Virus record (IMG/VR): IMGVR_UViG_3300048590_000093
Location: 1-27,640 of that record
DNA length: 27,640 bases
From: a virus
Reading direction: 5' to 3' (one strand)
Within the stretch, counting starts at the first letter, position 1, and every line of letters begins with the position of its first letter. Below are positions 1-6,088 of the stretch, in pieces. Below the pieces are notes generated by a model that saw only the letters and a program-made list of their open reading frames with translations, did no database searches and was not told the DNA's origin. The position numbers and the translations under genes are program-made.

Positions 1-140
1 TGAAATGCCGCAAACCGTTCGTGCCGCGCCACGACGCGCTGTTCCTCTGCGACCAATGCAAGGCGACCAACGCCACGCTGGCGCCCTGCGCCTGGCCGAT
101 GGGCAACGGTGCGAGCCTGGCCGGGAGGCGCAGCAAATGA
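1..140 (+). CDS. 5'-truncated small zinc-finger-like protein
   Basis: An open frame runs from the window edge (first full codon at 3) to TGA at 138-140, giving the last 45 residues of a protein whose start lies outside. The visible part has Cys at the second codon, then a CDQC pair and a further Cys, so it looks like the end of a small zinc-binding finger. Its stop overlaps the next start as ATGA, as is usual for genes in this operon. I do not recognise a specific family and assign no function. Confidence 0.5.
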   Translation, partial: KCRKPFVPRHDALFLCDQCKATNATLAPCAWPMGNGASLAGRRSK

Positions 141-439
141 ACCAGCTCGCCATTGACTTTGCAGAAGTCACCCACGCCCGCCGGGAAGACCCCGAAACAT
201 CCAAGGACGCCGCCAAGCGAGTGCGCGAATTCGCCTCCGGGCAATGCGTTGCGATCCGGGCCGTACTGAGGGAGAGAGGCCGGCTGGGTGCGGAGCAGAT
301 CGCCGCATGGCTCAAATTAGATGCCTACGCTGTCAGGAAGCGGCTGGCAGACCTGGAGCATGCCGGCCTTGCCAAGCCCTTGCCGATACATCGACAGACC
401 GCTAGCGGGCGTCAGGAACGGTTGTGGGAGGCATGCTGA
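137..439 (+). CDS. winged-helix DNA-binding protein
   Basis: This is a 100-residue protein. I place the start at ATG 137 because it overlaps the upstream stop as ATGA; a longer reading from position 5 lies over another gene's frame. Residues about 20-95 have the pattern of small phage winged-helix proteins: a 'DPETSKDAAKRV' lead-in, a helix around the AIRAVLRERG segment, a recognition-helix candidate in LKLDAYAVRKRLADLEHAGL, and a basic wing before the final Trp. Proteins of this kind are common in the early region of betaproteobacterial prophages and are presumed to bind DNA. The target is unknown; regulation of early genes or a replication accessory role are both possible. Confidence 0.7.
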   Translation: MNQLAIDFAEVTHARREDPETSKDAAKRVREFASGQCVAIRAVLRERGRLGAEQIAAWLKLDAYAVRKRLADLEHAGLAKPLPIHRQTASGRQERLWEAC

Positions 440-477
440 TCTCTTGCAACCATTGCGGAATCATGCAATCATTCAAT

Positions 478-495
478 TGCGCTGTGACAAGCGCA
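478..495 (+). promoter_or_regulatory. small stem-loop just upstream of a strong SD
   Basis: TGCGCT (478-483) and AGCGCA (490-495) form a perfect 6-bp stem around a 6-nt loop. It ends one base before the AGGAGG at 497-502. In RNA it could modulate access to that ribosome-binding site; as DNA it could be a small operator dyad. The surrounding 63-nt gap (440-502) is AT-richer than its neighbours and also contains ATTGC/GCAAT inverted motifs, but I see no convincing sigma70 promoter. Confidence 0.35.
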
Positions 496-506
496 TAGGA
501 GGTTGA

Positions 507-611
507 ATGTCAGTCTTCATTGGGCTGGTCTGTTCGACCGAATCAAACCCGTCAGGGTGCGGCCTCCCGGAATTGTCACCGGACAGGCCAGCGCCAATGA
601 GGTCTGCATAA
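507..611 (+). CDS. 34-residue leader ORF coupled to the replication gene
   Basis: ATG 507 lies 4 nt after a consensus AGGAGG (497-502), the best Shine-Dalgarno in the early region. The frame runs 34 codons to TAA 609-611, which overlaps the ATG of the replication gene at 611 as TAATG. The peptide begins MSVFIGLVC and has no recognisable domain. The alternative reading, a TTG at 503 in frame with the replication gene, is unlikely because it would touch the SD with no spacer. The likely role is to recruit ribosomes and couple translation to the downstream gene, which has only a short GAGG of its own. Whether the peptide itself does anything is unknown. Confidence 0.5.
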   Translation: MSVFIGLVCSTESNPSGCGLPELSPDRPAPMRSA

Positions 612-1246
612 TGCGCGTCAAAAACTGGCAGAAGTTTCAGCACTTCAAGGATCGCCGCCCTCCATGGATCAAGCTCTATCGTGAGATTCTGGAACAACGT
701 GATATCAGCTTGATATCAGATTGTTCCTTTCGGATTTTGGTGGGATGTTGGCTGCTCGCCAGTGAAGATGAGACTCAACAAGGAGTCCTTCCGTCAATCG
801 AAGACATAGCCTTCCGGCTCAGAATAGACAAAGCCAAAATAATCAAAGCATTACCTGAGCTTGAACCATGGCTGTATCAGGATGATATCAACCCGATATC
901 ACCACGATATCAACTTGGACCCCCAGAGACAGAGACAGAGACAGAGACAGATAAAGAAAAAGCTATCGCTTTTTCTTCTGCGGCAAGCGATAAATCGCTT
1001 TCCGCACCCGCAGCAAAAAAAACAGTGATCAGCTTTGACTTCGTTCTCGGGCAATGGGATGGCATCGAAGTTGAAGATGCCGTAGCATGGGAATCTGCCT
1101 ACCCAGCCATCCACATCGAAACCGAGCTTTACCGCGCTGCGGAGTGGGTCAAGGCCAATCCGGCAAACAAAAAATCAAACTGGCGGCGCTTCCTGACGAA
1201 CTGGTTTTCCAGAGCGCAGGAGCGCGCGCCGAGGAGGGCGGCATGA
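611..1246 (+). CDS. phage replication protein, replisome-organiser-like
   Basis: The protein has 211 residues. I choose ATG 611 over the upstream TTG 503 because the family-like sequence begins at MRVKNWQKFQHF, a GAGG lies 8 nt upstream (599-602), and the start is coupled to the 34-codon ORF by TAATG. The N-terminal ~100 residues (WIKLYREIL..., LLASEDETQQGVLPS, AFRLR) match the winged-helix domain found at the start of many phage replication proteins. A low-complexity acidic linker of Glu-Thr pairs follows, then a C-terminal segment with several Trp (WVKANP, NWRRFLTNWF) as in DnaT/replisome-organiser C-termini that recruit host helicase or loader. The gene itself carries iterons and dyads, as lambda O carries its origin, which supports an origin-binding role. 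The identification rests on pattern and context, not on a search. Confidence 0.6.
   Translation: MRVKNWQKFQHFKDRRPPWIKLYREILEQRDISLISDCSFRILVGCWLLASEDETQQGVLPSIEDIAFRLRIDKAKIIKALPELEPWLYQDDINPISPRYQLGPPETETETETDKEKAIAFSSAASDKSLSAPAAKKTVISFDFVLGQWDGIEVEDAVAWESAYPAIHIETELYRAAEWVKANPANKKSNWRRFLTNWFSRAQERAPRRAA
701..718. repeat. iteron pair GATATCA, 11-bp period
   Basis: GATATCA occurs at 701-707 and 712-718, 11 bp apart start to start, about one helical turn. These are the first two of five copies in the gene. The core GATATC is itself palindromic. The likely ligand is the protein encoded by the same gene. Confidence 0.65.
884..912. repeat. iteron triplet GATATCA, 11-bp period
   Basis: GATATCA occurs at 884-890, 895-901 and 906-912, again exactly 11 bp apart, with spacers ACCC and CCAC. 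With the pair at 701/712 this makes five copies in 212 bp. Because 11 is not a multiple of three, the copies are read in different frames (as DIN, PIS and RYQ contexts), which argues for selection on DNA rather than protein. Confidence 0.7.
924..950. repeat. (CAGAGA)n hexanucleotide microsatellite, 4.5 units
   Basis: Four and a half perfect units of CAGAGA lie directly after the iterons and encode the alternating Glu-Thr linker of the replication protein. Slippage would add or remove two residues without a frameshift, so linker length could vary. Confidence 0.75.
954..977. repeat. perfect 10-bp inverted repeat
   Basis: AAGAAAAAGC (954-963) and GCTTTTTCTT (968-977) are perfect reverse complements around a TATC loop. 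The stem is mostly A/T and lies just after the iterons. It could extrude as a cruciform or serve as an unwinding element. A terminator role is less likely because no U-tract follows and the site is inside a coding region. Confidence 0.6.
980..1005. repeat. second dyad, 11 of 12 bp paired
   Basis: AAGCGAT (985-991) pairs with ATCGCTT (994-1000). The dyad extends outward past a single C/T mismatch (984/1001) by GCGG (980-983) and CCGC (1002-1005). With only two bases between the arms it reads as a protein-binding palindrome better than as an RNA hairpin. ATCGCTTT from this dyad is also present at 965-972. Confidence 0.5.
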
Positions 1247-1641
1247 GGCAGTGCGCGCAGTGCGAAACCAGCTTGAAACCGGGGCAGCGCAAGTGCCCGA
1301 AATGCGGAACAGAATCACGGCCTGGCGGCCCCGAAAAGCCCGCCCGCTACGCCGGAGCGAAACCGGAATTCAACGATCCGATGTACGGCTGCTGCGACTG
1401 GATTGGCAACGGCCGTTGCCACTACCCAGGCGTTTTCCAGCATGGCCTTGGGCGGTGGTACTGCCGACAGCACGACGCTTGCGTCGATGCGATTCACGGC
1501 GCGCAGATCGTTGAGCAGTCTCACATCGACGTACCGCAGCCGAACTATTCGCATGCGGCAACCAAGGCGCAATCGTTGAACTCTGTGCAGCGCCAGGCGG
1601 CCGAATATTCGGCTATGCGAACTCCGCGTCGGGCTGCGTGA
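1243..1641 (+). CDS. zinc-ribbon protein of unknown function
   Basis: The protein has 132 residues and starts at ATG 1243, overlapping the upstream stop as ATGA, with a GAGGAGGG stretch (1231-1238) as ribosome-binding site. The N-terminus has a classic ribbon: CAQC, then KCPKC, within the first 25 residues. A second Cys/His cluster follows at about residues 50-80 (GCCDW, RCHYPG, WYCRQHDAC), so two metal sites are plausible. The C-terminus is polar and ends in a basic RTPRRAA. Similar Cys/His-rich proteins occur beside replication genes in prophages, but I know no established function. Confidence 0.65.
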   Translation: MRQCAQCETSLKPGQRKCPKCGTESRPGGPEKPARYAGAKPEFNDPMYGCCDWIGNGRCHYPGVFQHGLGRWYCRQHDACVDAIHGAQIVEQSHIDVPQPNYSHAATKAQSLNSVQRQAAEYSAMRTPRRAA

Positions 1642-1645
1642 TGCG

Positions 1646-1828
1646 ATGGAAAAAGACACGCTGGTTCGGGAACTTGTTCGGTTCGGCGAGGACCAGCTGC
1701 AGGCGCTCGGCAAGGCCGCTGGCGGTCGCTACGTTGCCAGGTGCCTTGCGCTGTGGCGCGAGTGCTATGGCGAGGCGGTGGCGGTGAGGGTGCGGGAGAG
1801 GCTGGCGAGGGTATGGAAGGAAAAATGA
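1646..1828 (+). CDS. small helical protein of unknown function
   Basis: The protein has 60 residues and starts at ATG 1646, four bases after the previous stop; its own stop overlaps the RusA start as ATGA. It is charged and predicted helical (LVRELVRFGEDQLQALGK, RVRERLARVWKEK) with a central RYVARCLALWREC segment. I do not recognise the family. Its position between a zinc-ribbon gene and a resolvase gene suggests an early or recombination accessory role, but that is context only. Confidence 0.6.
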   Translation: MEKDTLVRELVRFGEDQLQALGKAAGGRYVARCLALWRECYGEAVAVRVRERLARVWKEK

Positions 1829-2199
1829 TGGTGCGCTGCGTGATTCTCGGGGAGCCGGCCTCGCTTAAAAATTCTCGCCAGCTTGTCACCATCGCCGGGC
1901 GGCCGGCGTTCATCAAGTCGAAGAAGGCGCGCGACTTCGAGCGTTCGGCCATGCTGCAGGTGCGGCCGATCACGCCGCTGCTCGAGGGGCCGGTGCGCGC
2001 GACCATTCGCCTGTTCTACGCCAGCCAGCGCCCGGACCTCGACGAATCCGTCGTCCTCGACGTACTGCAGGGGAAGATCTACGCCAACGACCGCCAGGTG
2101 CGCGAGAAGCACGTCTTTCACGCCATCGACAAGACCAACCCGCGCGCCGAGGTCATCATCGAGCCGATCCAGCCGCAGCAGCAGGACTTGGCCGCCTGA
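1825..2199 (+). CDS. rusA: RusA-family Holliday junction resolvase
   Basis: This 124-residue protein has the usual length for RusA. It should cut four-way junctions in branched phage DNA before or during packaging, acting as a dimer in the cytoplasm. The diagnostic stretch is at residues 70-92: PDLDES, then VLDVLQGKIYANDRQV. It contains the acidic residues D71, D73 and D89 expected for the metal-binding active site. The early 'GEPASLKNSR' segment is also typical. I choose ATG 1825 because it overlaps the previous stop as ATGA and follows GGAAGG (1815-1820); ATG 1828 one codon later is equally possible. The stop overlaps the next start as TGATG. Confidence 0.9.
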   Translation: MMVRCVILGEPASLKNSRQLVTIAGRPAFIKSKKARDFERSAMLQVRPITPLLEGPVRATIRLFYASQRPDLDESVVLDVLQGKIYANDRQVREKHVFHAIDKTNPRAEVIIEPIQPQQQDLAA

Positions 2200-2489
2200 T
2201 GCAGAACCCGTACAGCCCCGGCTTCATCGCCTTCCGCTTCATCGACTGGCGGTCCTTGATCAACGAGCTGGAGCAGGCGGGCTGGAAGCCGGCGGACATC
2301 GCCGCCGCCCTGAATGTCGCCCCCACCACGCTGGCCGGCTGGCGCAACGAGGGCAAGGAGCCGCGCTATTCCTCCGGTGACGCGCTGCTGATCCTTCACC
2401 GCGCCGTTTTCGGCGTCGAGTATACCCAAAAGCGTATCAACTCGTTCCGCGAAAGTGCGATAAAGGCTCCGGCTACTGCCGGGCAGTAG
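2199..2489 (+). CDS. helix-turn-helix protein, last gene before the terminator
   Basis: The protein has 96 residues and starts at ATG 2199 within a TGATG overlap with rusA. Residues about 20-65 read as a Cro/CI-like HTH: ELEQAGWKPADIAAALN, a turn at VAPTTLAGWRNEGK, then a pairing helix. The tail is basic and polar. It is the last early gene, directly ahead of two hairpins and the late genes, so it is a candidate late regulator or terminase-associated DNA-binding protein. That role is inferred from position only. An HTH protein of this size could equally be an ordinary repressor-like accessory protein. Confidence 0.65.
   Translation: MQNPYSPGFIAFRFIDWRSLINELEQAGWKPADIAAALNVAPTTLAGWRNEGKEPRYSSGDALLILHRAVFGVEYTQKRINSFRESAIKAPATAGQ
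2473..2489 (+). other. stem-loop over the stop codon of the HTH gene
   Basis: CTACTGC (2473-2479) pairs perfectly with GCAGTAG (2483-2489) around a 3-nt loop. The right arm contains the TAG stop codon. It lies 24 nt before the terminator stem and has no U-tract of its own, so it is not a terminator by itself. It may stabilise the 3' end of the transcript or interact with an antitermination factor. Confidence 0.45.
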
Positions 2490-2513
2490 TGCTTTCCTCC
2501 TCCTGTTGGATTC

Positions 2514-2540
2514 CGCCCGGGTAACACCGGGCGTTTTTTT
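2514..2540 (+). terminator. strong intrinsic terminator between early and late genes
   Basis: CGCCCGG (2514-2520) and CCGGGCG (2527-2533) form a perfect 7-bp GC stem with a GTAACA loop, followed at once by seven T (2534-2540). This is a textbook rho-independent terminator. The next base is the A of the following gene's ATG, so the terminator fills that gene's translation initiation region. Confidence 0.9.
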
Positions 2541-2816
2541 ATGGCCAATCGAGGCAGTTTCAGAAAAGGCGAAAAAAAGCCGAACCAGGGCAAGCGCGGC
2601 CCCGGTAAAGCCGAGACATTGCGCGAGATGATCCTGCGCGCTCTCGATGAGCAGGAAGGCGGTGGCGTGGCTTACTTAAAGCTGCAGGCAGCGTCGAATC
2701 CAAATGCCTTCCTATCGTTGCTCGGGAAGGTTCTGCCGACCACGCTGGCCGGCGATCCGAATAATCCGGTGCGCGTCGAGCGTATCGAAGTCGTCATCGT
2801 CGATCCGAAGGCATGA
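2541..2816 (+). CDS. terminase small-subunit-like protein
   Basis: The protein has 91 residues. The N-terminus is basic and glycine-rich (GSFRKGEKKPNQGKRGPGK), followed by a helix and a C-terminal stretch with NPNAFLSLLGKVLPTTL and an acidic tail. This layout is common in short proteins encoded immediately upstream of TerL, which are taken as the DNA-recognition subunit. ATG 2541 is the first possible start after an in-frame TAG at 2487. It has no proper SD: upstream are only the U-tract and the terminator stem, with a GGG inside the 3' arm. The stop overlaps the TerL start as ATGA. The family call is moderate. Confidence 0.6.
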   Translation: MANRGSFRKGEKKPNQGKRGPGKAETLREMILRALDEQEGGGVAYLKLQAASNPNAFLSLLGKVLPTTLAGDPNNPVRVERIEVVIVDPKA

Positions 2817-4033
2817 CGCCGCGCATTCACGTCCCCCGTGCTTTCAAGCCGCTCCTGAAGCCAGCGCGGTACAAGGGCGCGCACGGCGGTCGCGGCAGCG
2901 GCAAGTCGCACTTCTTCGCCGAGATGCTGGTGGCGAAATGCCTCCAGGTCAAGACGGATGCTGTCTGCGTCCGTGAAGTGCAGAAGTCCCTCGCGCAGTC
3001 CGTCAAGAAGCTGCTGGAACTGAAGATCCACGCCCTTGGCGTGGCTGATCGTTTCGACATCAAGCAGGACTTCATCGGCACGCCATACGGCGGGCGCATC
3101 ATCTTCCAGGGCATGCAGAACCATACCGCCGACACGATCAAGTCGCTGGAAGGCTACGACGTGGCCTGGGTCGAGGAAGCGCAGACCCTCAGCCAGCGTT
3201 CGCTCGATCTGTTGCGCCCGACAATCCGGAAAGAGGGTAGCGAACTGTGGTTTTCGTGGAACCCGAACGCCGAAACCGATCCGGTCGACGTGCTGCTGCG
3301 CGGCGATTCGCAGCCGCCCGACTGCATCGTCATTCAGGCCAACTACCGCGATAATCCGTGGCTCCCCGACGTACTCAAGGCCGAGGTCGACTACGACCAG
3401 CGCCGCGACCCGGACAAGTTCGCCCACGTCTGGCTCGGCGGCTACCAGCGCAACAGCGAGGCGCGCGTGTTCCGCAACTGGCGCGTGGATGATTTCGAGG
3501 CGCCTCCTGGCGCCGTGTTCCGCCTGGGCGCGGATTGGGGCTTCGCAAACGATCCGTCAGTCCTGATCCGTTGCCACCTGGAGGGCCGCAACATGTACGT
3601 GGATCATGAGGCGTACATGGTCGGCTGCGAGATCGACATGCTGCCGGATCTGTTCGACGGCGTGCCGGAGTCGCGGAAATGGTTCATCACGGCCGACTCA
3701 GCCAGGCCGGAAACCATCAGCTACATGAAAAAGCACGGCTATCCGAGAATCAATGCCGCCATCAAGGGCGCCCGGTCGCTGGAGGAAGGCGTCGAGTTCC
3801 TCAAGTCGTTCGACATCATCGTGCATCCGCGTTGCACGCACCTGATCGACGAATTGACCATGTACAGCTACGAAGTGGACGACCTGACAGGCAAGGTGTT
3901 GCCGAAGCTGAAGGACAAGGACAACCATGTCATTGACGCCTTGCGCTATGCCTGTGAGGGCGTGCGTCGTGCGGTGAAACAAACCGCGTCGCGCCCTGCC
4001 GCCGCGCAAGCAGATTACGAAATGTTCGCCTGA
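2813..4033 (+). CDS. terL: terminase large subunit (PBSX/Terminase_3 type)
   Basis: The 406-residue packaging motor and nuclease has the normal length for this family. Walker A is GGRGSGKS at 25-32, and Walker B is VAWVEEAQ at 117-124 with the catalytic Glu pair. The C-terminal RNase H-like nuclease supplies the acidic residues D241 (GADWGF), D295 (TADSA) and D375 (DNHVIDALRYA). It should pump DNA into the prohead through the portal encoded downstream and cut the concatemer. Start ATG 2813 overlaps the TerS-like stop as ATGA. I see no frameshift or missing catalytic residue. Confidence 0.95.
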   Translation: MTPRIHVPRAFKPLLKPARYKGAHGGRGSGKSHFFAEMLVAKCLQVKTDAVCVREVQKSLAQSVKKLLELKIHALGVADRFDIKQDFIGTPYGGRIIFQGMQNHTADTIKSLEGYDVAWVEEAQTLSQRSLDLLRPTIRKEGSELWFSWNPNAETDPVDVLLRGDSQPPDCIVIQANYRDNPWLPDVLKAEVDYDQRRDPDKFAHVWLGGYQRNSEARVFRNWRVDDFEAPPGAVFRLGADWGFANDPSVLIRCHLEGRNMYVDHEAYMVGCEIDMLPDLFDGVPESRKWFITADSARPETISYMKKHGYPRINAAIKGARSLEEGVEFLKSFDIIVHPRCTHLIDELTMYSYEVDDLTGKVLPKLKDKDNHVIDALRYACEGVRRAVKQTASRPAAAQADYEMFA

Positions 4034-4050
4034 CGAAAAGGAAAAAGATC

Positions 4051-4251
4051 ATGGGATCAATCTTCGGTGGTGACAAGCCCGACTCGCCGCCCCCGCCGCC
4101 CCCGCCGCCGCCGGTGCCGACGCTGGACGAGTCGAAGATGCGCCAGCAGTCCGCCGACGAGGCCCGCCGCCGCAAGGGGCGCCGGGCGTCCGTGCTGACC
4201 GGCGAGGGCGTCGAAGAACCGACCGGCAAGAAGACCTTGATCGGCTCATGA
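4051..4251 (+). CDS. small proline-rich phage protein
   Basis: The protein has 66 residues, starting MGSIFGG, with nine consecutive prolines at about residues 13-21 and a basic ARRRKGRR segment. Proteins of this look, a short hydrophobic start, a poly-Pro run and 'RRRKGR..S.LTG', are often found beside the portal gene of podoviruses and are of unknown role, possibly minor virion or head-completion components. The start ATG 4051 is preceded by AAGGAAA. The stop overlaps the next ATG as ATGA. Confidence 0.7.
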   Translation: MGSIFGGDKPDSPPPPPPPPPVPTLDESKMRQQSADEARRRKGRRASVLTGEGVEEPTGKKTLIGS

Positions 4252-4430
4252 AGATCTCCGAAGCAAGGGCGCTCGACGCCCAGGGCAAGCTCAAGCGCAA
4301 GGTGCTGACCGAGGAAGGCTGGTATCTGCCGCGCTACACGCCGGAGACGGCGCCCGAGCGTGAGGCGCCGCCCCCGCGCATCCTGCCGCCGGCCAAGCCG
4401 CGGCGCACCGCCGCCAAGAAGGCCGCCTGA
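4248..4430 (+). CDS. small basic protein of unknown function
   Basis: The protein has 60 residues and starts within an ATGA overlap. A charged N-terminal half (MKISEARALDAQGKLKRKVLTEEGWYLPRY) is followed by a Pro/Ala/Lys-rich tail ending AAKKAA, which looks disordered and nucleic-acid-binding. It sits between the proline-rich protein and the portal in the same operon. I do not recognise a family. Confidence 0.6.
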   Translation: MKISEARALDAQGKLKRKVLTEEGWYLPRYTPETAPEREAPPPRILPPAKPRRTAAKKAA

Positions 4431-4432
4431 CC

Positions 4433-6088
4433 ATGGCCGAATCGCGCGCCGACGAGATCATCCGCCGCCAGGAGCAGCTGCGCTCGGCGCGCGGCAATTG
4501 GGAGAGCCTCTGGCAGGAGGTGGCAGATCGCGTCTGGCCGCAGATGTCCGACTTCCTCGGCAAGCGCAGCGGCGGCGAGAAGCGCACCGAGAAGATCTTC
4601 GACGCCACCGCCTGCCTGGCGCTCGAGAAGTTCGCCGCCGCCATCCATTCGCTGATCACGCCCGACAACCAGATCTATCAGAAGCTGACCACCAAGGACA
4701 AGACGCTGCGCGAGTTCCATCCGCTCATGCAGTACCTGGAAGAAGTGAACGAGATCCTGTTCGCCGTGCGGCGCTCGCCGTTCGCCAACTTCAGCAGCCA
4801 GGTCAACGAGTGCTACAAGAGCCTGGGTGCCTTCGGCACGCTGGGCATGATGGTCGAGGACGTGCTGGGGCGCGGCATCCGCTACAAGTCGTGCCACCTG
4901 TCCGAGCTGTATATCGCCGAGAACGAGCACGGCATCGTGGACGTGGTGCATCGGCGCTTCGAATACACCGCCCGCCAGGCGGTGAATGCCTTCGGCCTCG
5001 ACGTGCTGCCGGACAAGATCCGCCAGTCGTTCGACAAGAACGACGAGAACAGCAAGTACGAGTTCATCCATGCCGTCGAGCCGAACAAGGAGCGCAAGCA
5101 CGGCCGGATCGACCATGCCGGCATGGCCTTCAAGTCCTGCTACGTCAGCATCGAGGGCCGGCAGATGGTCAGCGAAGGCGGCTATCGGACGTTTCCCTAT
5201 GCCATCAGCCGCTACTCGACCAACCCGCGCGAGGTCTATGGCCGCGGCCCGGCCATGATGGTGCTGCCGGACATCAAGATGCTGAACGAGATGGAGAAGA
5301 CGACGCTGCGCGCCGGCCATCTCGCCGTCGACCCGCCGCTGCTGCTGCTGGAAGACGGCAGCCTGCAGGGCTTCCAGATGCGCCCGCGGGCACTGAACTA
5401 CGGCGGCCTGAACGAGCAAGGGCAGCAGCTGGTGCAGCCGCTGGAAACCAAGGCCAACCTGCCCTGGGCGCAGGACATGACCGATGGCAAGCGCAAGCTG
5501 ATCAACGAGGCGTTTCTCGTCACGCTGTTCCAGATCCTCGTCGAGACGCCGCAGATCACCGCAACCGAGGCGCTGCTGCGCGCCCAGGAAAAGGGCCAGC
5601 TGCTCGCCCCGACCATGGGCCGCCAGCAGTCCGAGCTCCTCGGCCGCGTCACCGAGCGCGAGCTGGACATCCTCGCCATGGGTGGCGTGCTGCCCGAGCC
5701 GCCGCCGGAGGTGGCCGAAATCATCGAGGAAGGGCTGATCGAGGTCGAATACACCAGCCCGCTGTCGCGCCTGATGCGCTCGGAAGACGGCGTGGCCATC
5801 CTGCGCACCTTCGAGCAGCTGGCGCCGATGGCCGAGGCCGACCCGACGGTCTACGACATCTTCGACACCGACACCCTGCCGCGCGAGCTGGCCGAGATCA
5901 ACGGCGTGCCGGCCAAGGTGTTGCGCGGCAAGGAGCAGGTCGCCGCCCTGCGCGAGAGCCGCAAGCAGGAAATGGCCATGAAGTCGATGCTGGAGGCCGC
6001 GCCGGTCGCGGCCGATGCCGCCAACAGCCTGGCGCAGGCCGCGGCGACGGCCTCGCAAGTGCCGCAACTCGGCGGGGTCGCCGCATGA
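4433..6088 (+). CDS. portal / head-to-tail connector protein (T7 type)
   Basis: This 551-residue protein matches the bacteriophage head-to-tail connecting protein family (pfam12236), the podoviral portal. Recognisable segments are the N-terminal WESLWQEVADRVWPQM, the TPDNQIYQKL region, FGTLGMMVED, the REVYGRGPAMMVLPDIKMLNEM helix region and the C-terminal PLETKANLPWA, VETPQITATEAL and ERELDIL blocks. It should form the dodecameric ring at one capsid vertex, the docking site for TerL and later for the tail adaptor. The last ~50 residues are Ala-rich and probably form the barrel. The start is ATG 4433, two bases after the previous stop; its stop overlaps a 43-codon ORF as ATGATG. Confidence 0.93.
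   Translation: MAESRADEIIRRQEQLRSARGNWESLWQEVADRVWPQMSDFLGKRSGGEKRTEKIFDATACLALEKFAAAIHSLITPDNQIYQKLTTKDKTLREFHPLMQYLEEVNEILFAVRRSPFANFSSQVNECYKSLGAFGTLGMMVEDVLGRGIRYKSCHLSELYIAENEHGIVDVVHRRFEYTARQAVNAFGLDVLPDKIRQSFDKNDENSKYEFIHAVEPNKERKHGRIDHAGMAFKSCYVSIEGRQMVSEGGYRTFPYAISRYSTNPREVYGRGPAMMVLPDIKMLNEMEKTTLRAGHLAVDPPLLLLEDGSLQGFQMRPRALNYGGLNEQGQQLVQPLETKANLPWAQDMTDGKRKLINEAFLVTLFQILVETPQITATEALLRAQEKGQLLAPTMGRQQSELLGRVTERELDILAMGGVLPEPPPEVAEIIEEGLIEVEYTSPLSRLMRSEDGVAILRTFEQLAPMAEADPTVYDIFDTDTLPRELAEINGVPAKVLRGKEQVAALRESRKQEMAMKSMLEAAPVAADAANSLAQAAATASQVPQLGGVAA

Larger units (their letters stand above)
701..1022. other. candidate replication origin inside the replication gene
   Basis: This 320-bp stretch combines five GATATCA iterons (two at 701-718, three at 884-912), a 27-nt hexamer microsatellite (924-950), two strong inverted repeats (954-977 and 980-1005) and an A8 tract (1015-1022), in a segment clearly more AT-rich than its neighbours. 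Iterons within the initiator gene next to an AT-rich, hairpin-prone stretch is the architecture of lambdoid origins. The iterons fall in all three reading frames, so protein repetition does not explain them. The origin assignment is inferred from structure alone. Confidence 0.55.

Noticed and set aside
503-610. TTG start giving the replication protein a 36-residue N-terminal extension
   Set aside because: The TTG directly touches the AGGAGG with no spacer. ATG 611 has its own GAGG and the family-like sequence begins there; the SD fits the ATG at 507.
924-950. Possible CRISPR-like or iteron array
   Set aside because: It is a simple uninterrupted 6-bp tandem repeat with no spacers, so it is listed as a microsatellite only.
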